Below are positions 44,392 through 54,692 of a DNA stretch of 64,000 bases, one piece after another. Both the position numbers and the translations under genes were made by a program. How positions within the stretch are numbered: position 1 is the stretch's first letter; every line of letters starts with the position of its first letter. The notes under the pieces were generated by a model. That model saw only the letters and a list, made by a program, of their open reading frames with translations, made no database searches and was not told the origin of the DNA. The stretch covers positions 248,001-312,000 of the forward strand of contig NZ_FOSR01000002.1 in the NCBI RefSeq assembly GCF_900114325.1, written 5' to 3'. The DNA is from Rhodanobacter glycinis (GTDB lineage: Bacteria; Pseudomonadota; Gammaproteobacteria; Xanthomonadales; Rhodanobacteraceae).

Positions 44392-46272
44392 ATGGGAATC
44401 AGACAGCGGCGCGACAGGAAACGATGTGCGATCGCGGCACTATGGCTGGTCGTTGCGCTGGCTCCGACAACGGCGATGGCGGCAAAGGAGCAGCTGGTCG
44501 CACCACTGACGACACCATGGACCGCAGCAGCCATGAACAGTCGGATTCCTCTGCCCGATTATCCCAGACCGCAAATGACACGGCGCAACTGGCTCAACTT
44601 GAATGGTCGCTGGGACTACATGAGCGGCCCACATCGAGCGGATCCATCCCTGCGCAGCGCCACCCCACCGCAGTTTCCCGCCAGGCCTCGACAGATCCGG
44701 GTGCCTTTTCCGCCGGAATCGTACCTCTCCGGCATCATGGAAAAGCAACCAATCAACATGTGGTATCGGCGCCGGTTCGCGATTCCGAAAACCTGGGCCA
44801 GACACAGGGTGTTGCTGCACTTCGGCGCCATTTCCTACCAGTCGGTGATCTATATCAACGGGCACCGCGCCGGCACGCACCGGGGTGATTGGGAAGCCTT
44901 CACCATCGATATCACCCGATGGCTGCATCCCGGAGCGAATGAAGTGATCGTCGGCGCACGGGATACCCACGATGGCAGGCATTCCAGCGGCAAGGGCGCC
45001 ATCGACCACGGCGACTACACCTTCACCTCGGGCATCTGGCAAACCGTCTGGCTCGAACCCGTGCCCGAGACGTATATCAAACGCCTGGTGATCCATCCGA
45101 ACCTGGACCAGTCGACAGTGACCGTAAAACCGCTGGTGCAGGGTGTGGCCAGCAAGGTTCAGGTGTCCGTGATTGCCGATGGGAAGACTATCGACAAGTC
45201 GACCCAAAACGGATCGGGCCCCGTACAAATTCATGTGGCTCAGCCACACGCATGGTCACCGCACGACCCCTATCTCTATGGTCTCGCGGTACGTCTGCTT
45301 GATGGGCACGGTCGCGTGCTGGACGAAGTGCAAAGCTATTTCGGCATGCGCAGCATCTGTCTCGGAATGGTCAACGGCCAGCTGCGACCGATGCTCAACG
45401 GCAAGTTCGTGTTCCAGATGGGTCCGCTGGACCAGGGCTACTGGCCCGACGGGATCTATACCGCGCCCAGCGATGCCGCCATCAAACACGATCTGGAGAC
45501 GGTCAAGCGGCTGGGGTTCAACATGATCCGCAAGCATGCCAAGGTCGAGCCGCAGCGCTGGTATTACTGGGTAGACAAACTCGGCCTGCTGGTCTGGCAG
45601 GACATGCCCTCCATGTGGCTCCCCGATGACCACCCCCACCAGGTCCGCGACGAGTTCGAGCGTGAATGGCAGTCCATCATCAAGCAACACGCCAACTCGC
45701 CGGCCATCGTCACGTGGGTGCCCTTCAACGAGAACTGGGGCGCCTACGACGTGGCCCGGATCACGGCCTGGACCAAGCAGCTCGATCCGACACGGCTGGT
45801 CGATGGCAATACCGGCTACAACAACGCGCCCGGATATCGCAAGGCGCCGGGCGACCCCGGCAACGGCGACTTCAACGACCGTCATATCTATGTCGGTCCC
45901 GGCACACCGCCACGCCCCAGCGCCACCCGCGCCGCGGCGCTGGGCGAATATGGCGGCCTGGGCGAACGGGTGCCGGGCCACATGTGGCCCGGCAAGCACG
46001 ATTCGTACGTCATGGAGCCCGATGCCGAAGCACTGACAACCCGCTATGAGAAACTCCAGGCGGAACTGCTGCCGCTGGTCGAAAAAGACGGTCTTGGTGC
46101 AGCCGTGTATACACAACTGACCGACGTCGAACACGAAGTCAACGGCTTCCTGACCTACGACCGACGCGTGGAAAAAATGGACTTCGCACGCGTACGCGCC
46201 GCCAACCAGGCGGTGTTCAAGGCGGCGGAAAAGATCGGTGCAGGAAAGTGCGTATCACCCGGCAGGCACTGA
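44392..46272 (+). CDS. GH2 glycoside hydrolase
   Basis: A 626-residue secreted protein, signal peptide ending TAMAA. The N-terminal jelly-roll (NLNGRWDYM, PFPPESYLSGI, MWYRRRFAIP, LLHFGAISYQSVIYINGHRAGTHRGDWEAFTIDIT), immunoglobulin-like middle domain and TIM barrel are recognised. Acid/base Glu447 lies in VPFNENWG and nucleophile Glu519 in LGEYGGLG. It is much shorter than LacZ and lacks the C-terminal domains, as in many small uncharacterised GH2 enzymes. Possible activities are beta-galactosidase, beta-glucuronidase or beta-mannosidase; the sequence does not decide. Last gene of the plus-strand glycan locus; convergent with the signalling operon. Confidence 0.9.
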   Translation: MGIRQRRDRKRCAIAALWLVVALAPTTAMAAKEQLVAPLTTPWTAAAMNSRIPLPDYPRPQMTRRNWLNLNGRWDYMSGPHRADPSLRSATPPQFPARPRQIRVPFPPESYLSGIMEKQPINMWYRRRFAIPKTWARHRVLLHFGAISYQSVIYINGHRAGTHRGDWEAFTIDITRWLHPGANEVIVGARDTHDGRHSSGKGAIDHGDYTFTSGIWQTVWLEPVPETYIKRLVIHPNLDQSTVTVKPLVQGVASKVQVSVIADGKTIDKSTQNGSGPVQIHVAQPHAWSPHDPYLYGLAVRLLDGHGRVLDEVQSYFGMRSICLGMVNGQLRPMLNGKFVFQMGPLDQGYWPDGIYTAPSDAAIKHDLETVKRLGFNMIRKHAKVEPQRWYYWVDKLGLLVWQDMPSMWLPDDHPHQVRDEFEREWQSIIKQHANSPAIVTWVPFNENWGAYDVARITAWTKQLDPTRLVDGNTGYNNAPGYRKAPGDPGNGDFNDRHIYVGPGTPPRPSATRAAALGEYGGLGERVPGHMWPGKHDSYVMEPDAEALTTRYEKLQAELLPLVEKDGLGAAVYTQLTDVEHEVNGFLTYDRRVEKMDFARVRAANQAVFKAAEKIGAGKCVSPGRH

Positions 46273-46402
46273 CGGCGACTCCGGCGGTTTGCCCGGCATT
46301 CGCCGAGCCATCCTTTTGCCGCTTGCACGGTACTCCGCATGCGGGAACAGCGTGTCCGGCTGGATAGGAACGCGGTGGACCGGATTCAACCTCCGCCCAG
46401 CG

Positions 46403-47551
46403 CTAAGCTTCACTGGGCAAATCGGCGACGCCGGGCACGTGCCGCGCGAATTGCGCCTTGAACACCACGCCATCGTCCACGTTGGCCACTTCCACGCGGC
46501 CACGATGTGCCCGCACGAACTGATCGACGATGTACAGGCCAAGGCCCAGGCCGGACTTGGAGTTCTTGCCCGACCTGAAGGGGTCGAACAGGTTAGGCAG
46601 CAGGTCTTCCGGGACGGTGCCCGCGTTCTTCACCTTGAGCGCCAACTGGCCCTGGTCGGTGCCATCGAGCATCACCTCGATGGGACGGGTGGGGTCGCCG
46701 TGCTCCAGGGCGTTGCCGATCAGGTTGGAGAAAACCTGGGCCAGGCGATCGCGGTCGAAGTGGCCTTTCACGCCACCCGCAACGGATAGCGAAAACTCGC
46801 GGTCCGGATGGGCCATGCGCACTTCGTCGAGCACCGCGTCGGCGACCTCGGACAAATCCGCCTCGCATGCCTCGATCTGCAGCACTTCGGAACGGATGCG
46901 CGAAAATTCCAGCAGCTGCCCGATCATGCGTGACATGCGATGCGCACTGGTGTGCATGTGCGCGATGTTGCGCGCAAACTCGCCCTCGCCCAGCGCCGAT
47001 TTGAGCACGTCGGCACACAGCACGATCACCGACAGCGGCGTGCGCAGGTCGTGCGAGAGGATCGCGATCATGGTCTCGTTGAGCTTGAGCGACTTTTCCA
47101 ACTGCTGGTTCTTTTCGCTCAGCAATTGCCGTTGCCGATAGAGCTCGATGAAGACCTTGACCTTGCCTTCGATCACGTACGGATCGATCGGCTTGTGCAG
47201 AAAATCGACGGCGCCGGATTCGTAGCCCTTGAAGGAACGCAGCGGATCGTTGGGCGAAGCGGTCAGGAAGATGATCGGCACGTCGCGCGTCTTCTGCGAT
47301 CCGCGCATCAGTTCGGCCAGCGCGAAACCGTCCATCTCCGGCATCTGCACGTCGAGCAGGGCCAGTGCCACGTCATGCGTGAGCAGCATCTCCAGCGCCT
47401 CCGCACCCGACGAGGCGAGCAGGACGTGGCGGCCTTCGGCGCGAAGCAGCGCCTCCATCGCGATCAGGTTCTGCGCGATGTCGTCGACGATCAGGATGTT
47501 CACCGGCGCTGCATCAGCCGGTGCGTTGTTCTCGGAGTGGAATGTATTCAT
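46403..47551 (-). CDS. receiver-histidine kinase (REC-HisKA-HATPase)
   Basis: A 382-residue soluble protein. Residues about 17-130 form a receiver domain with Asp67 in LALLDVQMPEMDG and the switch lysine in LHKPID. A coiled linker leads to the dimerisation helix with phospho-acceptor His167 in ILSHDLRTPL, then a HATPase domain with NLIGNALEHGD and GLGLGLYIVDQF. It can thus both receive and donate phosphate. The start ATG overlaps the CheB stop by four bases. It is the last gene of the four-gene signalling operon and probably acts downstream of the large hybrid kinase. Confidence 0.92.
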   Translation of the reverse strand: MNTFHSENNAPADAAPVNILIVDDIAQNLIAMEALLRAEGRHVLLASSGAEALEMLLTHDVALALLDVQMPEMDGFALAELMRGSQKTRDVPIIFLTASPNDPLRSFKGYESGAVDFLHKPIDPYVIEGKVKVFIELYRQRQLLSEKNQQLEKSLKLNETMIAILSHDLRTPLSVIVLCADVLKSALGEGEFARNIAHMHTSAHRMSRMIGQLLEFSRIRSEVLQIEACEADLSEVADAVLDEVRMAHPDREFSLSVAGGVKGHFDRDRLAQVFSNLIGNALEHGDPTRPIEVMLDGTDQGQLALKVKNAGTVPEDLLPNLFDPFRSGKNSKSGLGLGLYIVDQFVRAHRGRVEVANVDDGVVFKAQFARHVPGVADLPSEA

Positions 47552-48132
47552 GCTCGATTGCGCATCCGCTGGCAGATTTCCTCAAGAGTCAGGACCGCTT
47601 CGGCCCCAGCATAAGCCAGCGCCGCCGCCGGCATCATCGATGCAGTGGCGTCTTCCGGCGCCTGTACCCACGCAGTGCCTCCCGCGCGGCGCACCGCGGC
47701 AAGGCCGTTGCTGCCATCCGTACTCGCCCCGGTCAGCAAGATCGCCAGCAGGCGATTCGAGAAAACAGCGGCAGCCGAGCTGAACAACGGATCGATCGCC
47801 GGTCGCGAAAACAGCACCGGCTCGTCGAGTGACAACGCCACGCTGGCTTCGTCCTCCACCAGCATGTGGTAATCCGGCGGAGCAAACATGACCGAGCCAC
47901 GTTCGATCCGCTGCTTGTCGCACGCCTCGTACACAGGCAATGCGCAGTATGCACCCAGAACCTCGGCAATCGTGCTCGGCCGATGCCTGGGCAGGTGCAG
48001 CACGATGAGCATCGGCGGCCGGAAATCCGCCGGCAATGCGCCCAGCAGTTCGCGCAGCGCGGTCACCCCGCCCGCCGACGCGCCCACCACGATGGCGTCG
48101 ATGTCGTGCTGCCAATCCAGCGACGGCTTCAC
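47548..48132 (-). CDS. cheB: single-domain CheB methylesterase
   Basis: A 194-residue protein that starts with a GTG at 48132, overlapping the CheR stop as GTGA; no ATG fits. It holds only the catalytic domain, with Ser19 in GASAGG, His46 in VLHLPRH and Asp139 in LTGASTDGSNG, and lacks the receiver domain of classical CheB. Without that domain its activity is unlikely to be set by direct phosphorylation. The partner methyltransferase lies immediately upstream. A continuous open frame runs far upstream of this start but there it is antisense-like to the CheR reading frame and is not coding. Confidence 0.92.
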   Translation of the reverse strand: MKPSLDWQHDIDAIVVGASAGGVTALRELLGALPADFRPPMLIVLHLPRHRPSTIAEVLGAYCALPVYEACDKQRIERGSVMFAPPDYHMLVEDEASVALSLDEPVLFSRPAIDPLFSSAAAVFSNRLLAILLTGASTDGSNGLAAVRRAGGTAWVQAPEDATASMMPAAALAYAGAEAVLTLEEICQRMRNRA

Positions 48133-48962
48133 GGCGCGATTTTCCGGTAGATGCGCTGCTCGCGCACCACCGGCTCGAAAGCATCGGCATGCGTACCGAA
48201 CTGCAGCGATTCCTTGTTGCCCAGGCCGAGGAATCCGCCGCGTACCAGCGCGTCGCGGAACAGGCCCACGGCGCGGTCCTGCAGCGCGCGGTTGAAATAG
48301 ATCAGCACGTTGCGGCACGAAACCAGCTGCACTTCCGAGAACACGCTGTCGGTGGACAGGCTGTGGTCGGCGAAGACGATGTTCTTCTTCAGGCTGCGAT
48401 CGAAGATCACGCCGTCGTAGGCGCTGGTGTAGTAATCGCCCAGCGAGGCCTTGCCGCCCGATGCCTGGTAATTCTTGCTGTAGCCGGCCACGTTGGCCAC
48501 GTCGAAGCGGCCACCGGCGGCCGCCTTGAGGGCTTCGGTGTTGATGTCGGTGGCGTAGATCAGCGAGCGCTCCAGCAAGCCCTCTTCGTGCAGCAGGATG
48601 GCGAGCGACCAGACCTCCTCGCCGCTGCTGCAGCCGGCCACCCACAGCTTGATCGACGGATAGGTGCGCAAGACCGGGATGACATGCTGGCGCAAGGCCA
48701 GGAAGTAGCCCGGGTCGCGAAACATCTCGGACACCTGCACCGTGAAATACTGCAGCATCTGCGAGAACAACGCCGGCTCGTGCAGCAGCCGATGCTGCAA
48801 ATCGCTGATCCGCGCGCAGCCGAATTTCATCATCGCCTGGGTCATGCGCCGACGCAGCGATGCCGTCGCGTAATCGCGAAAATCGTAGTGATAGCGGAGA
48901 TAGACCGCCTCCAGCAGCAGGCGGATCTCCAGATCGCGCAGCTCGGCTTCCTGGTCGCGCAT
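48129..48962 (-). CDS. cheR: CheR-type methyltransferase
   Basis: A 277-residue protein starting at the ATG at 48962, which overlaps the upstream kinase stop (TAATG). The N-terminal helical domain (LRYHYDFRDYATASLRRRM) precedes the SAM-binding domain with WVAGCSSGEEVWSLAI, IYATDINTEALKAA and LVSCRNVLIYFN. CheR proteins methylate glutamates on chemoreceptors using S-adenosylmethionine. No chemoreceptor gene is present here, so the target is probably the adjacent hybrid kinase or a distant receptor. It is co-translated with CheB downstream. Confidence 0.93.
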   Translation of the reverse strand: MRDQEAELRDLEIRLLLEAVYLRYHYDFRDYATASLRRRMTQAMMKFGCARISDLQHRLLHEPALFSQMLQYFTVQVSEMFRDPGYFLALRQHVIPVLRTYPSIKLWVAGCSSGEEVWSLAILLHEEGLLERSLIYATDINTEALKAAAGGRFDVANVAGYSKNYQASGGKASLGDYYTSAYDGVIFDRSLKKNIVFADHSLSTDSVFSEVQLVSCRNVLIYFNRALQDRAVGLFRDALVRGGFLGLGNKESLQFGTHADAFEPVVREQRIYRKIAP

Positions 48963-51900
48963 TATTTGGGACACCACACCCGGCACAACGACACCAGCTT
49001 GTCGATCTGGATCGGCTTGGCGATGTAATCGTTGGCGCCAGCAGCCAGGCATTCCTCACGGTCATCCGCCATCGCCTTGGCGGTCAACGCGATGATCGGC
49101 AGGCTCGCCAGCTGCGGCTGTTCGCGGATGCGGCGCATGGCCGTCAAGCCGTCCATTTCCGGCATCATGATGTCCATCAATACCAGGTCGACGTCATGTT
49201 GCTGGAGATGCTCCAGCGCCTCCCGGCCATTGCGCGCCACTTCCAGGTTGACGCCCAGTGGTTCGAGCACGGCGGTCAGCGCGAAGATGTTCCGGACATC
49301 GTCTTCTACCAGCAGGATCGTGCGGCCGTCGAGCATCGCGTCACGCTGGCGTGCCTGCCGCAGCAGGCGCTGCTGGCTCGCCGGCAGGCTCGCCTCGACG
49401 CTGTGCAGGAACAGCGTCACCTCGTCGAGCAGGCGTTCGGGCGAGCGCGCACCCTTGATGATGATGGTCTTCGAGTAGCGCCGCAGCCGCTGCTCCTCGT
49501 CCCGCGTGAGCGCGCGCCCGGTGTAGACGATGACCGGCGGGAACGACAGCGATTCGTTCGTTGCCATGTGCTTGAGCAGGTCGTAACCGGTACCGTCCGG
49601 AAGCGCGAGGTCGGTGATCATGCAATCGAACGTCGTCGCGGACAGTTGCTCCAGTGCATCGGCGACCGTTCCTACCGCCACGATGTTGAGATGATCCTGC
49701 GCCAGCAACAACTTGAGATTGCTGCGCAGCTGCGCGTCGTCCTCGATGATCAGCAGGTTGCGCACCTCGCGCTGCTGGCGGTCTTCCAGCTGCTGGATGG
49801 CCTCCGCCAAGCGGTCCCGGGTGGCCGGCTTGAGCACGAAACCGACCGCACCGAGTTCCAGCGCGGTATGCGTACGGTCCAGCGCCGAGACGACGTGCAC
49901 GGGGATGTGCCGGGTCGCCGGGTCGCGCTTGAGGCGTTCGAGCACGCTCAGGCCCGAGGCATCCGGCAGGCCGATGTCCAGCAGGATGCCGCTGGGCGAA
50001 AGCTCCGGTGCCAGTCGCAGCGCATCCTCCGCCGTGGAGGCCACCACGCAATCGAAATCCAGCTCGTGCGCCAGCTCGACCAGGGCTTGCGCAAAGGTCG
50101 AGTCGTCCTCCACCGCAAGAATCAGGCGGCCGGGGCGCTGCCGCGACGCGCTGTCGTCCTCGACCTCCTGCCCGGACGAAGGCGGTGCCGTGTCCGGGGT
50201 GGCATGAGGGGCCGCCGGGCTGACCGCAGGCTCCGCCGGCGCCGGCATGGGAACGGGCACGAGTGGCGGCGACACCGCTTTCGGCGCAGGCGTCGCCACC
50301 GTACCGTGCAGCGGCAATTCCAGGGTGAAACAACTGCCCCGCCCCGGCTCGCTGTCGACACTGATGTCGCCGCCCATGCGCTGGGCCAGCTCGCGCGAAA
50401 TGGAAAGCCCCAGGCCGGTGCCACCGAAGCGCCGGCTGGTGCCGCCATCGGCCTGGCGGAAAGCCTCGAAGATCACCGCCTGCTGGTCGCGCGGAATGCC
50501 GATGCCGCTGTCGCAGACGATGAAGCGCACGCGATCACGCGCGACCGTTTCCACCCGCAGCGAGATCTCGCCCGCGTTGGTGAACTTGATCGCGTTCGCC
50601 AGCAGGTTCTTGAGAATTTGCAGGATACGCTGCGTATCGCCCTGCATCGGCGCGGCCAGTTCCGGGGGACTGCCCAGCACGAAGCGCAGGCGCTTCTGGC
50701 TGATCAGCGGCTCGAACGTATCGCGCACGCGCTGGAAGATCGTTCCGAGCGAGACCGGCTCGATGTTCAACTCCACGTGTCCGGCCTCGATCTTGGACAG
50801 GTCGAGGATGTCGTTGATCAGCGCCAGCAGGTCGTTGTTGGAGGAATGGATGGCCTGCGCGTACTTGACCTGCTCGTCGGTCAGCGTGCCGGACTTGTTG
50901 TCGGCCAGCAGCTTGGCCAGGATCAGCGAGCTGTTGAGCGGCGTGCGCAACTCGTGCGACATGTTGGCCAGGAATTCGGACTTGTAGCGGCTGGTCGCTT
51001 CCAGCGACTGCGCGTTCCTGACCAGGTCCGACTGCACCTTGACCAGCGACTGCTTCTGCCGCTCCAGTTCCTGCGTGCGCTCCTCCAGCTGCACGTTGGT
51101 CTGCTCGAGCTCGGCCTGCTGCGACTCCAGCGAAGCCTGCGAGTGCTGCAATGCGCGGCTCTGCTCTTCCAGCTCTTCGTTGGCCACCCGCAATTCTTCC
51201 TGCTGGGTCTGCAGCTCTTCGCTCTGCTGCTGGGTCTCCTCCAGCAGCTCGTTCTGGCGCCTGCGGAACAGGGCCGTCTGCAGGGCGATGCCGATCAATT
51301 CGCCGGTCTGTTCCAGCAACGTCTGGTCGGCGCCGTACACATCCCGGGGCGCCAGTCGGCCCAGCTCGATCACGCCGCTGACCATGCCATCGACGGTGAT
51401 TGGCATCAACAACAGCTCCGCCGGCGCGCTGCGTCCAAGCGACGAGACCACCGGGAGATGATCGGCCGGCAACGCCCCGACCTGGCGCGTCACACCAGCT
51501 TGCAGCGCCGCGCCAAGCAGTCCGGAATGCCGATCCAGCTTGCGCGGCTGGCGCTCGCTCAACGCAAGTCCGCCCGCCAGCACCAGATGGTCCCCCTGCA
51601 GCAGATACAACGCTCCGCATTGCGCCTGCAGGCTGCGGCACAACGAGGACACCGCATTCACCGCGAGCGACTCCGGACTCTGGTCGCCCCGCAACACATC
51701 CGACAAGGTATTGCGGCAGCGCTGCAGCCAGAGCAGGCGTTCCGAATCGCGCCGGTTCCGCAGCGCCTGCCACGACACAAAGGCCACAGCCCATGCCGAG
51801 ACCATGCCTATGCCGCGGCTGACCAGGGAAATCTTGTCGTTGATCCCGTGCGGGGACAACTCAAACCCCAGATAGAGCAGCACCGTCGCCGCGATCGCCA

Positions 51901-52072
51901 CGTAAAAGGGCATGCCGGGCCGCGACTGGAACAGCGTGGCTCCCACGGCAATGAAATACAGGCACCAGATGGCGTACCCGAGAGGCATGGAGATATCCAT
52001 GCCCAGCGTGAGCAACATGAAAACGCCAATGGCGGTGGGCACGGTAACGTCGCGCAGGGATTGCTTGTTCAT
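48962..52072 (-). CDS. membrane hybrid histidine kinase with GAF and three receiver domains
   Basis: A 1036-residue protein if it starts at the ATG at 52072; other ATGs at 52117 and 52135 are in frame and no ribosome site is strong. Four membrane segments occupy about residues 10-100, followed by a GAF domain (about 130-270). Next is a long coiled coil rich in Gln and Glu (about 280-360), then HisKA with His373 in [10 protein letters not shown] and the HATPase ([19 protein letters not shown]). Three receivers follow, with Asp699, Asp821 and Asp967; the last has the canonical [13 protein letters not shown]. It is the first gene of the operon with CheR, CheB and the receiver-kinase. Its signal is unknown. 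Confidence 0.92.
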   Translation of the reverse strand: MNKQSLRDVTVPTAIGVFMLLTLGMDISMPLGYAIWCLYFIAVGATLFQSRPGMPFYVAIAATVLLYLGFELSPHGINDKISLVSRGIGMVSAWAVAFVSWQALRNRRDSERLLWLQRCRNTLSDVLRGDQSPESLAVNAVSSLCRSLQAQCGALYLLQGDHLVLAGGLALSERQPRKLDRHSGLLGAALQAGVTRQVGALPADHLPVVSSLGRSAPAELLLMPITVDGMVSGVIELGRLAPRDVYGADQTLLEQTGELIGIALQTALFRRRQNELLEETQQQSEELQTQQEELRVANEELEEQSRALQHSQASLESQQAELEQTNVQLEERTQELERQKQSLVKVQSDLVRNAQSLEATSRYKSEFLANMSHELRTPLNSSLILAKLLADNKSGTLTDEQVKYAQAIHSSNNDLLALINDILDLSKIEAGHVELNIEPVSLGTIFQRVRDTFEPLISQKRLRFVLGSPPELAAPMQGDTQRILQILKNLLANAIKFTNAGEISLRVETVARDRVRFIVCDSGIGIPRDQQAVIFEAFRQADGGTSRRFGGTGLGLSISRELAQRMGGDISVDSEPGRGSCFTLELPLHGTVATPAPKAVSPPLVPVPMPAPAEPAVSPAAPHATPDTAPPSSGQEVEDDSASRQRPGRLILAVEDDSTFAQALVELAHELDFDCVVASTAEDALRLAPELSPSGILLDIGLPDASGLSVLERLKRDPATRHIPVHVVSALDRTHTALELGAVGFVLKPATRDRLAEAIQQLEDRQQREVRNLLIIEDDAQLRSNLKLLLAQDHLNIVAVGTVADALEQLSATTFDCMITDLALPDGTGYDLLKHMATNESLSFPPVIVYTGRALTRDEEQRLRRYSKTIIIKGARSPERLLDEVTLFLHSVEASLPASQQRLLRQARQRDAMLDGRTILLVEDDVRNIFALTAVLEPLGVNLEVARNGREALEHLQQHDVDLVLMDIMMPEMDGLTAMRRIREQPQLASLPIIALTAKAMADDREECLAAGANDYIAKPIQIDKLVSLCRVWCPK

Positions 52073-52276
52073 GGCAGGGCGTCTGATGGCCAGCGCCCAT
52101 CGTAACGGACTGGCCATGATGAGTCTGTGCTTCACGGTATCGAAGCACCGGCTTCAAACAGACCGTGCATGTGAGGCGTCTCCCGCAGGAAGGAAAAACG
52201 TCCGCGCCAGGCGCAATCCACTTCCGCCCCGAACATTCCCCGATCGGCACGATGGCAAAATGGTATAAATCAATCA

Positions 52277-52306
52277 TTGACCTTTTAACTGGTAGCATGC
52301 TACCAA
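52277..52306 (+). promoter_or_regulatory. promoter with perfect 16-bp palindromic operator
   Basis: TGGTAGCATGCTACCA (52290-52305) is a perfect palindrome. TTGACC (52277-52282) is a good -35, and 17-18 bases on the CTACCA/TACCAA box may be the -10, so a bound repressor would block polymerase. It lies 40 bases before the receptor start and is the best regulatory site in the window. The regulator could be the RpiR-type protein at the operon's end or a GntR/LacI-type protein elsewhere; this is inference. The remainder of 52073-52344 holds no gene. Confidence 0.65.
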
Positions 52307-52344
52307 TACAGGTACGGGCTATCCGTTTCTCGTGGGGGAGCGTC

Positions 52345-54660
52345 ATGGACATGTATCTATCGCCGTATGCACGTCGCTATATCTGCCTGGCCGTTGCCGT
52401 GGCCATGGCCTGTCCGCTGGGACTAATGGCCAAGGACAGCGGTCAGGAACAAACGGTTCCACCGATGGCTAGCAAGACCGACACGCAGGCACGTGGCCAT
52501 ATTCCTGCCACCGCCAAAACCGAGGCCACCCAAAGGGAAGTGACGCGGCTCAGCACCATCATCGTGACGGCCGACAAGCGCAGCGAGCCGTTGCAGTACG
52601 TCCCCATGGCCGTGTCGGTGCTGACGCAGGATCAGCTTTCCCGCCAGAGCGCCACCAGCTTTGCCGACTACGTGGCCCAGGTTCCTGGCCTGAACGCCAT
52701 CTCCTCGGGCGAGGGCTGGACCCAGCTGGTCCTTCGCGGCATCACCTCGGGAAGCCACCAGCCCAACGCGACCGTGGGCACATACATCGACGACACACCG
52801 TACGGTTCCAGCACCATTTACGCGGCCGGCAGCATGCTGACGCCGGACATCGATCCCAGCGACGTGCAGCGCATCGAAGTGCTGCACGGACCGCAAGGCA
52901 CGCTCTATGGATCAAACACGCTGGGCGGCCTGATCAAGTTCGTCACGACACCCCCGGATACGACTCAGGCCAGCGCGCATGCCGATGTCGACGTCAACAG
53001 CGTGTCCGGCGGCGGCAGCGGTTTTGGCTCGCATGCGATGGTGAACATCCCGCTGGTGGCCGACACGCTCGGTTTGCGCGTCAACACGTATGCCCGCACC
53101 GATCCGGGTTACATCGACAACGTCAGCACCGGCCAATCGGAAGTGAACAAGGCCGAGGTTCGCGGAGGGCGCGCGCAAGTGCTGTGGACTCCTAACGACA
53201 AGGTCTCGGTACGCTTCTCGGCGCTGGCGCAGAACCTGAGCAGCAATGGCGTGGCCAATGGTGGCATCGACCTCGATCCGGCCACGCTGCAGCCGGTCTA
53301 CGGCTGGAACAAGCAGGCGCGCGCCGCCGGCACCGGCCTGTTCAAGGTGAAGTACCGCCTCTACGACTTGTCGGTCAAGGCCGACTTCGGCTGGGCCAAG
53401 CTGGTTTCCACTAGCAGTTACGGCACCTTGCGACTGAATGAAAACGTCGACAACACTGCTCTTTACGGCCCGCTGCTGAACCCGATGTTTGGCCTGTCAA
53501 ACGGCGGTTATGCGGAAGTCCAGCCGATTGCGCTGAACAAGGTCACGCAGGAACTCCGCCTGCAGTCGCCCGAAGACCAGACCTGGGAATGGCGCACCGG
53601 CCTGTTCTTCACCCACGAACGCACCGTGGACCAACAGGACATGGCGACCTTCGACGCCACTACCGGGACGCCGATCGCCTTGCCGACCATCGCTCATGTC
53701 TCCGTGGGACCGGCACTGTTCACGGAATGGGCCGGCTATGGCGACCTGACCTGGCACCCCACGTCCAAGCTGAGCGTGCTGGTCGGCGCCCGTTACAGCA
53801 ACGACCGCACCACGTATTCGCAAACCAGCACGGGTCTGCTCATCGGCGACACGGACTTCACTTCGCGCAGCAGCGATCACCCGGTCACTTATCTCGTCAA
53901 TCCCAGCTACAAGTTCACCGACAACGTCATGGCTTATGTGCGCGTGGCCTCCGGCTTCCGCCCCGGCGGCGCCAACGTCGGTGTCTCGCCCGGATTGGGT
54001 GCACCACTGACCTTTGAGCCGGACAAGCTGGTCAACTACGAACTCGGCTTGAAGACGATGATGCTCGACGGGCGCATGAGCCTCGACGTTGATGCCTTCT
54101 ACATCGACTGGTCCAAGGTTCAGCTGACGTCCGTCGTCGGCGGCATCGGCTTCCTCAGCAACGGCGGCAAGGCTATCAGCCAAGGCTTCGAGGCAAGCTG
54201 GCGGCTTCATCCGCTGCGTGGCCTCACTCTGTGGTCAAACGCCTCCTACACGGACGCCAGCCTCGCCAAGGACAATCCGACAGGCAGTGTTTACGGCCTC
54301 AAGGGCAATCCCCTGCCGTACGTGCCGAAGTGGAGTGCCAACCTGGGTGCCGACTACAACTTCCCGATGGGCAGTTGGTCCGGCTTCGTGGGCGGCAACT
54401 TCAGCTACGTCGGCCGGCGCGCCGGGGAGTTCAACCAGATTCCCGCACCGCGCGTCTACCTGCCTGCCTACAACAATATCGATCTGTATGCGGGCGTGAA
54501 TCTCGGCGACTGGAGCGTCAAGGTCTACGCCAAGAACCTGGCCAACCGGCACGGCATCACCTCGGTATGGCCGGAGACGCTGAACCCCGTGGGCAGCCCG
54601 TTCAATGCCACGGTGCAAACGCCGCGCACGGTCGGTGTGACAGTCAGCGTCGATTTCTGA
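52345..54660 (+). CDS. TonB-dependent receptor of the peptide operon
   Basis: A 771-residue outer-membrane receptor. The start is at the ATG at 52345 with GGGGGAG just upstream; a second ATG two codons on is also possible. The signal peptide ends near LMA. The TonB-box region LSTIIVTADKRSEPLQYVPMAVSVLT and plug (SFADYVAQVPGLN, LRGITSG, IEVLHGPQGTLYGSNTLGGLIKFVT) are classical. The barrel ends with VGVTVSVDF and terminal Phe. It is shorter and of a different subclass from the two carbohydrate TBDTs in region 1. Downstream genes point to peptides or muropeptides as the ligand. Confidence 0.93.
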   Translation: MDMYLSPYARRYICLAVAVAMACPLGLMAKDSGQEQTVPPMASKTDTQARGHIPATAKTEATQREVTRLSTIIVTADKRSEPLQYVPMAVSVLTQDQLSRQSATSFADYVAQVPGLNAISSGEGWTQLVLRGITSGSHQPNATVGTYIDDTPYGSSTIYAAGSMLTPDIDPSDVQRIEVLHGPQGTLYGSNTLGGLIKFVTTPPDTTQASAHADVDVNSVSGGGSGFGSHAMVNIPLVADTLGLRVNTYARTDPGYIDNVSTGQSEVNKAEVRGGRAQVLWTPNDKVSVRFSALAQNLSSNGVANGGIDLDPATLQPVYGWNKQARAAGTGLFKVKYRLYDLSVKADFGWAKLVSTSSYGTLRLNENVDNTALYGPLLNPMFGLSNGGYAEVQPIALNKVTQELRLQSPEDQTWEWRTGLFFTHERTVDQQDMATFDATTGTPIALPTIAHVSVGPALFTEWAGYGDLTWHPTSKLSVLVGARYSNDRTTYSQTSTGLLIGDTDFTSRSSDHPVTYLVNPSYKFTDNVMAYVRVASGFRPGGANVGVSPGLGAPLTFEPDKLVNYELGLKTMMLDGRMSLDVDAFYIDWSKVQLTSVVGGIGFLSNGGKAISQGFEASWRLHPLRGLTLWSNASYTDASLAKDNPTGSVYGLKGNPLPYVPKWSANLGADYNFPMGSWSGFVGGNFSYVGRRAGEFNQIPAPRVYLPAYNNIDLYAGVNLGDWSVKVYAKNLANRHGITSVWPETLNPVGSPFNATVQTPRTVGVTVSVDF

Positions 54661-54692
54661 GTCGCCGCTTGCTGAAGCCGGACGCACAGCCC

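Noticed and set aside
48133-49065. Upstream extension of the CheB open frame
   Set aside because: The segment lies over CheR in another frame and has no CheB-type receiver motif; the GTG overlapping the CheR stop fits far better.
48860-52105. 1081-codon plus-strand open frame opposite the hybrid kinase
   Set aside because: Antisense artefact; kinase and receiver motifs are complete on the minus strand.
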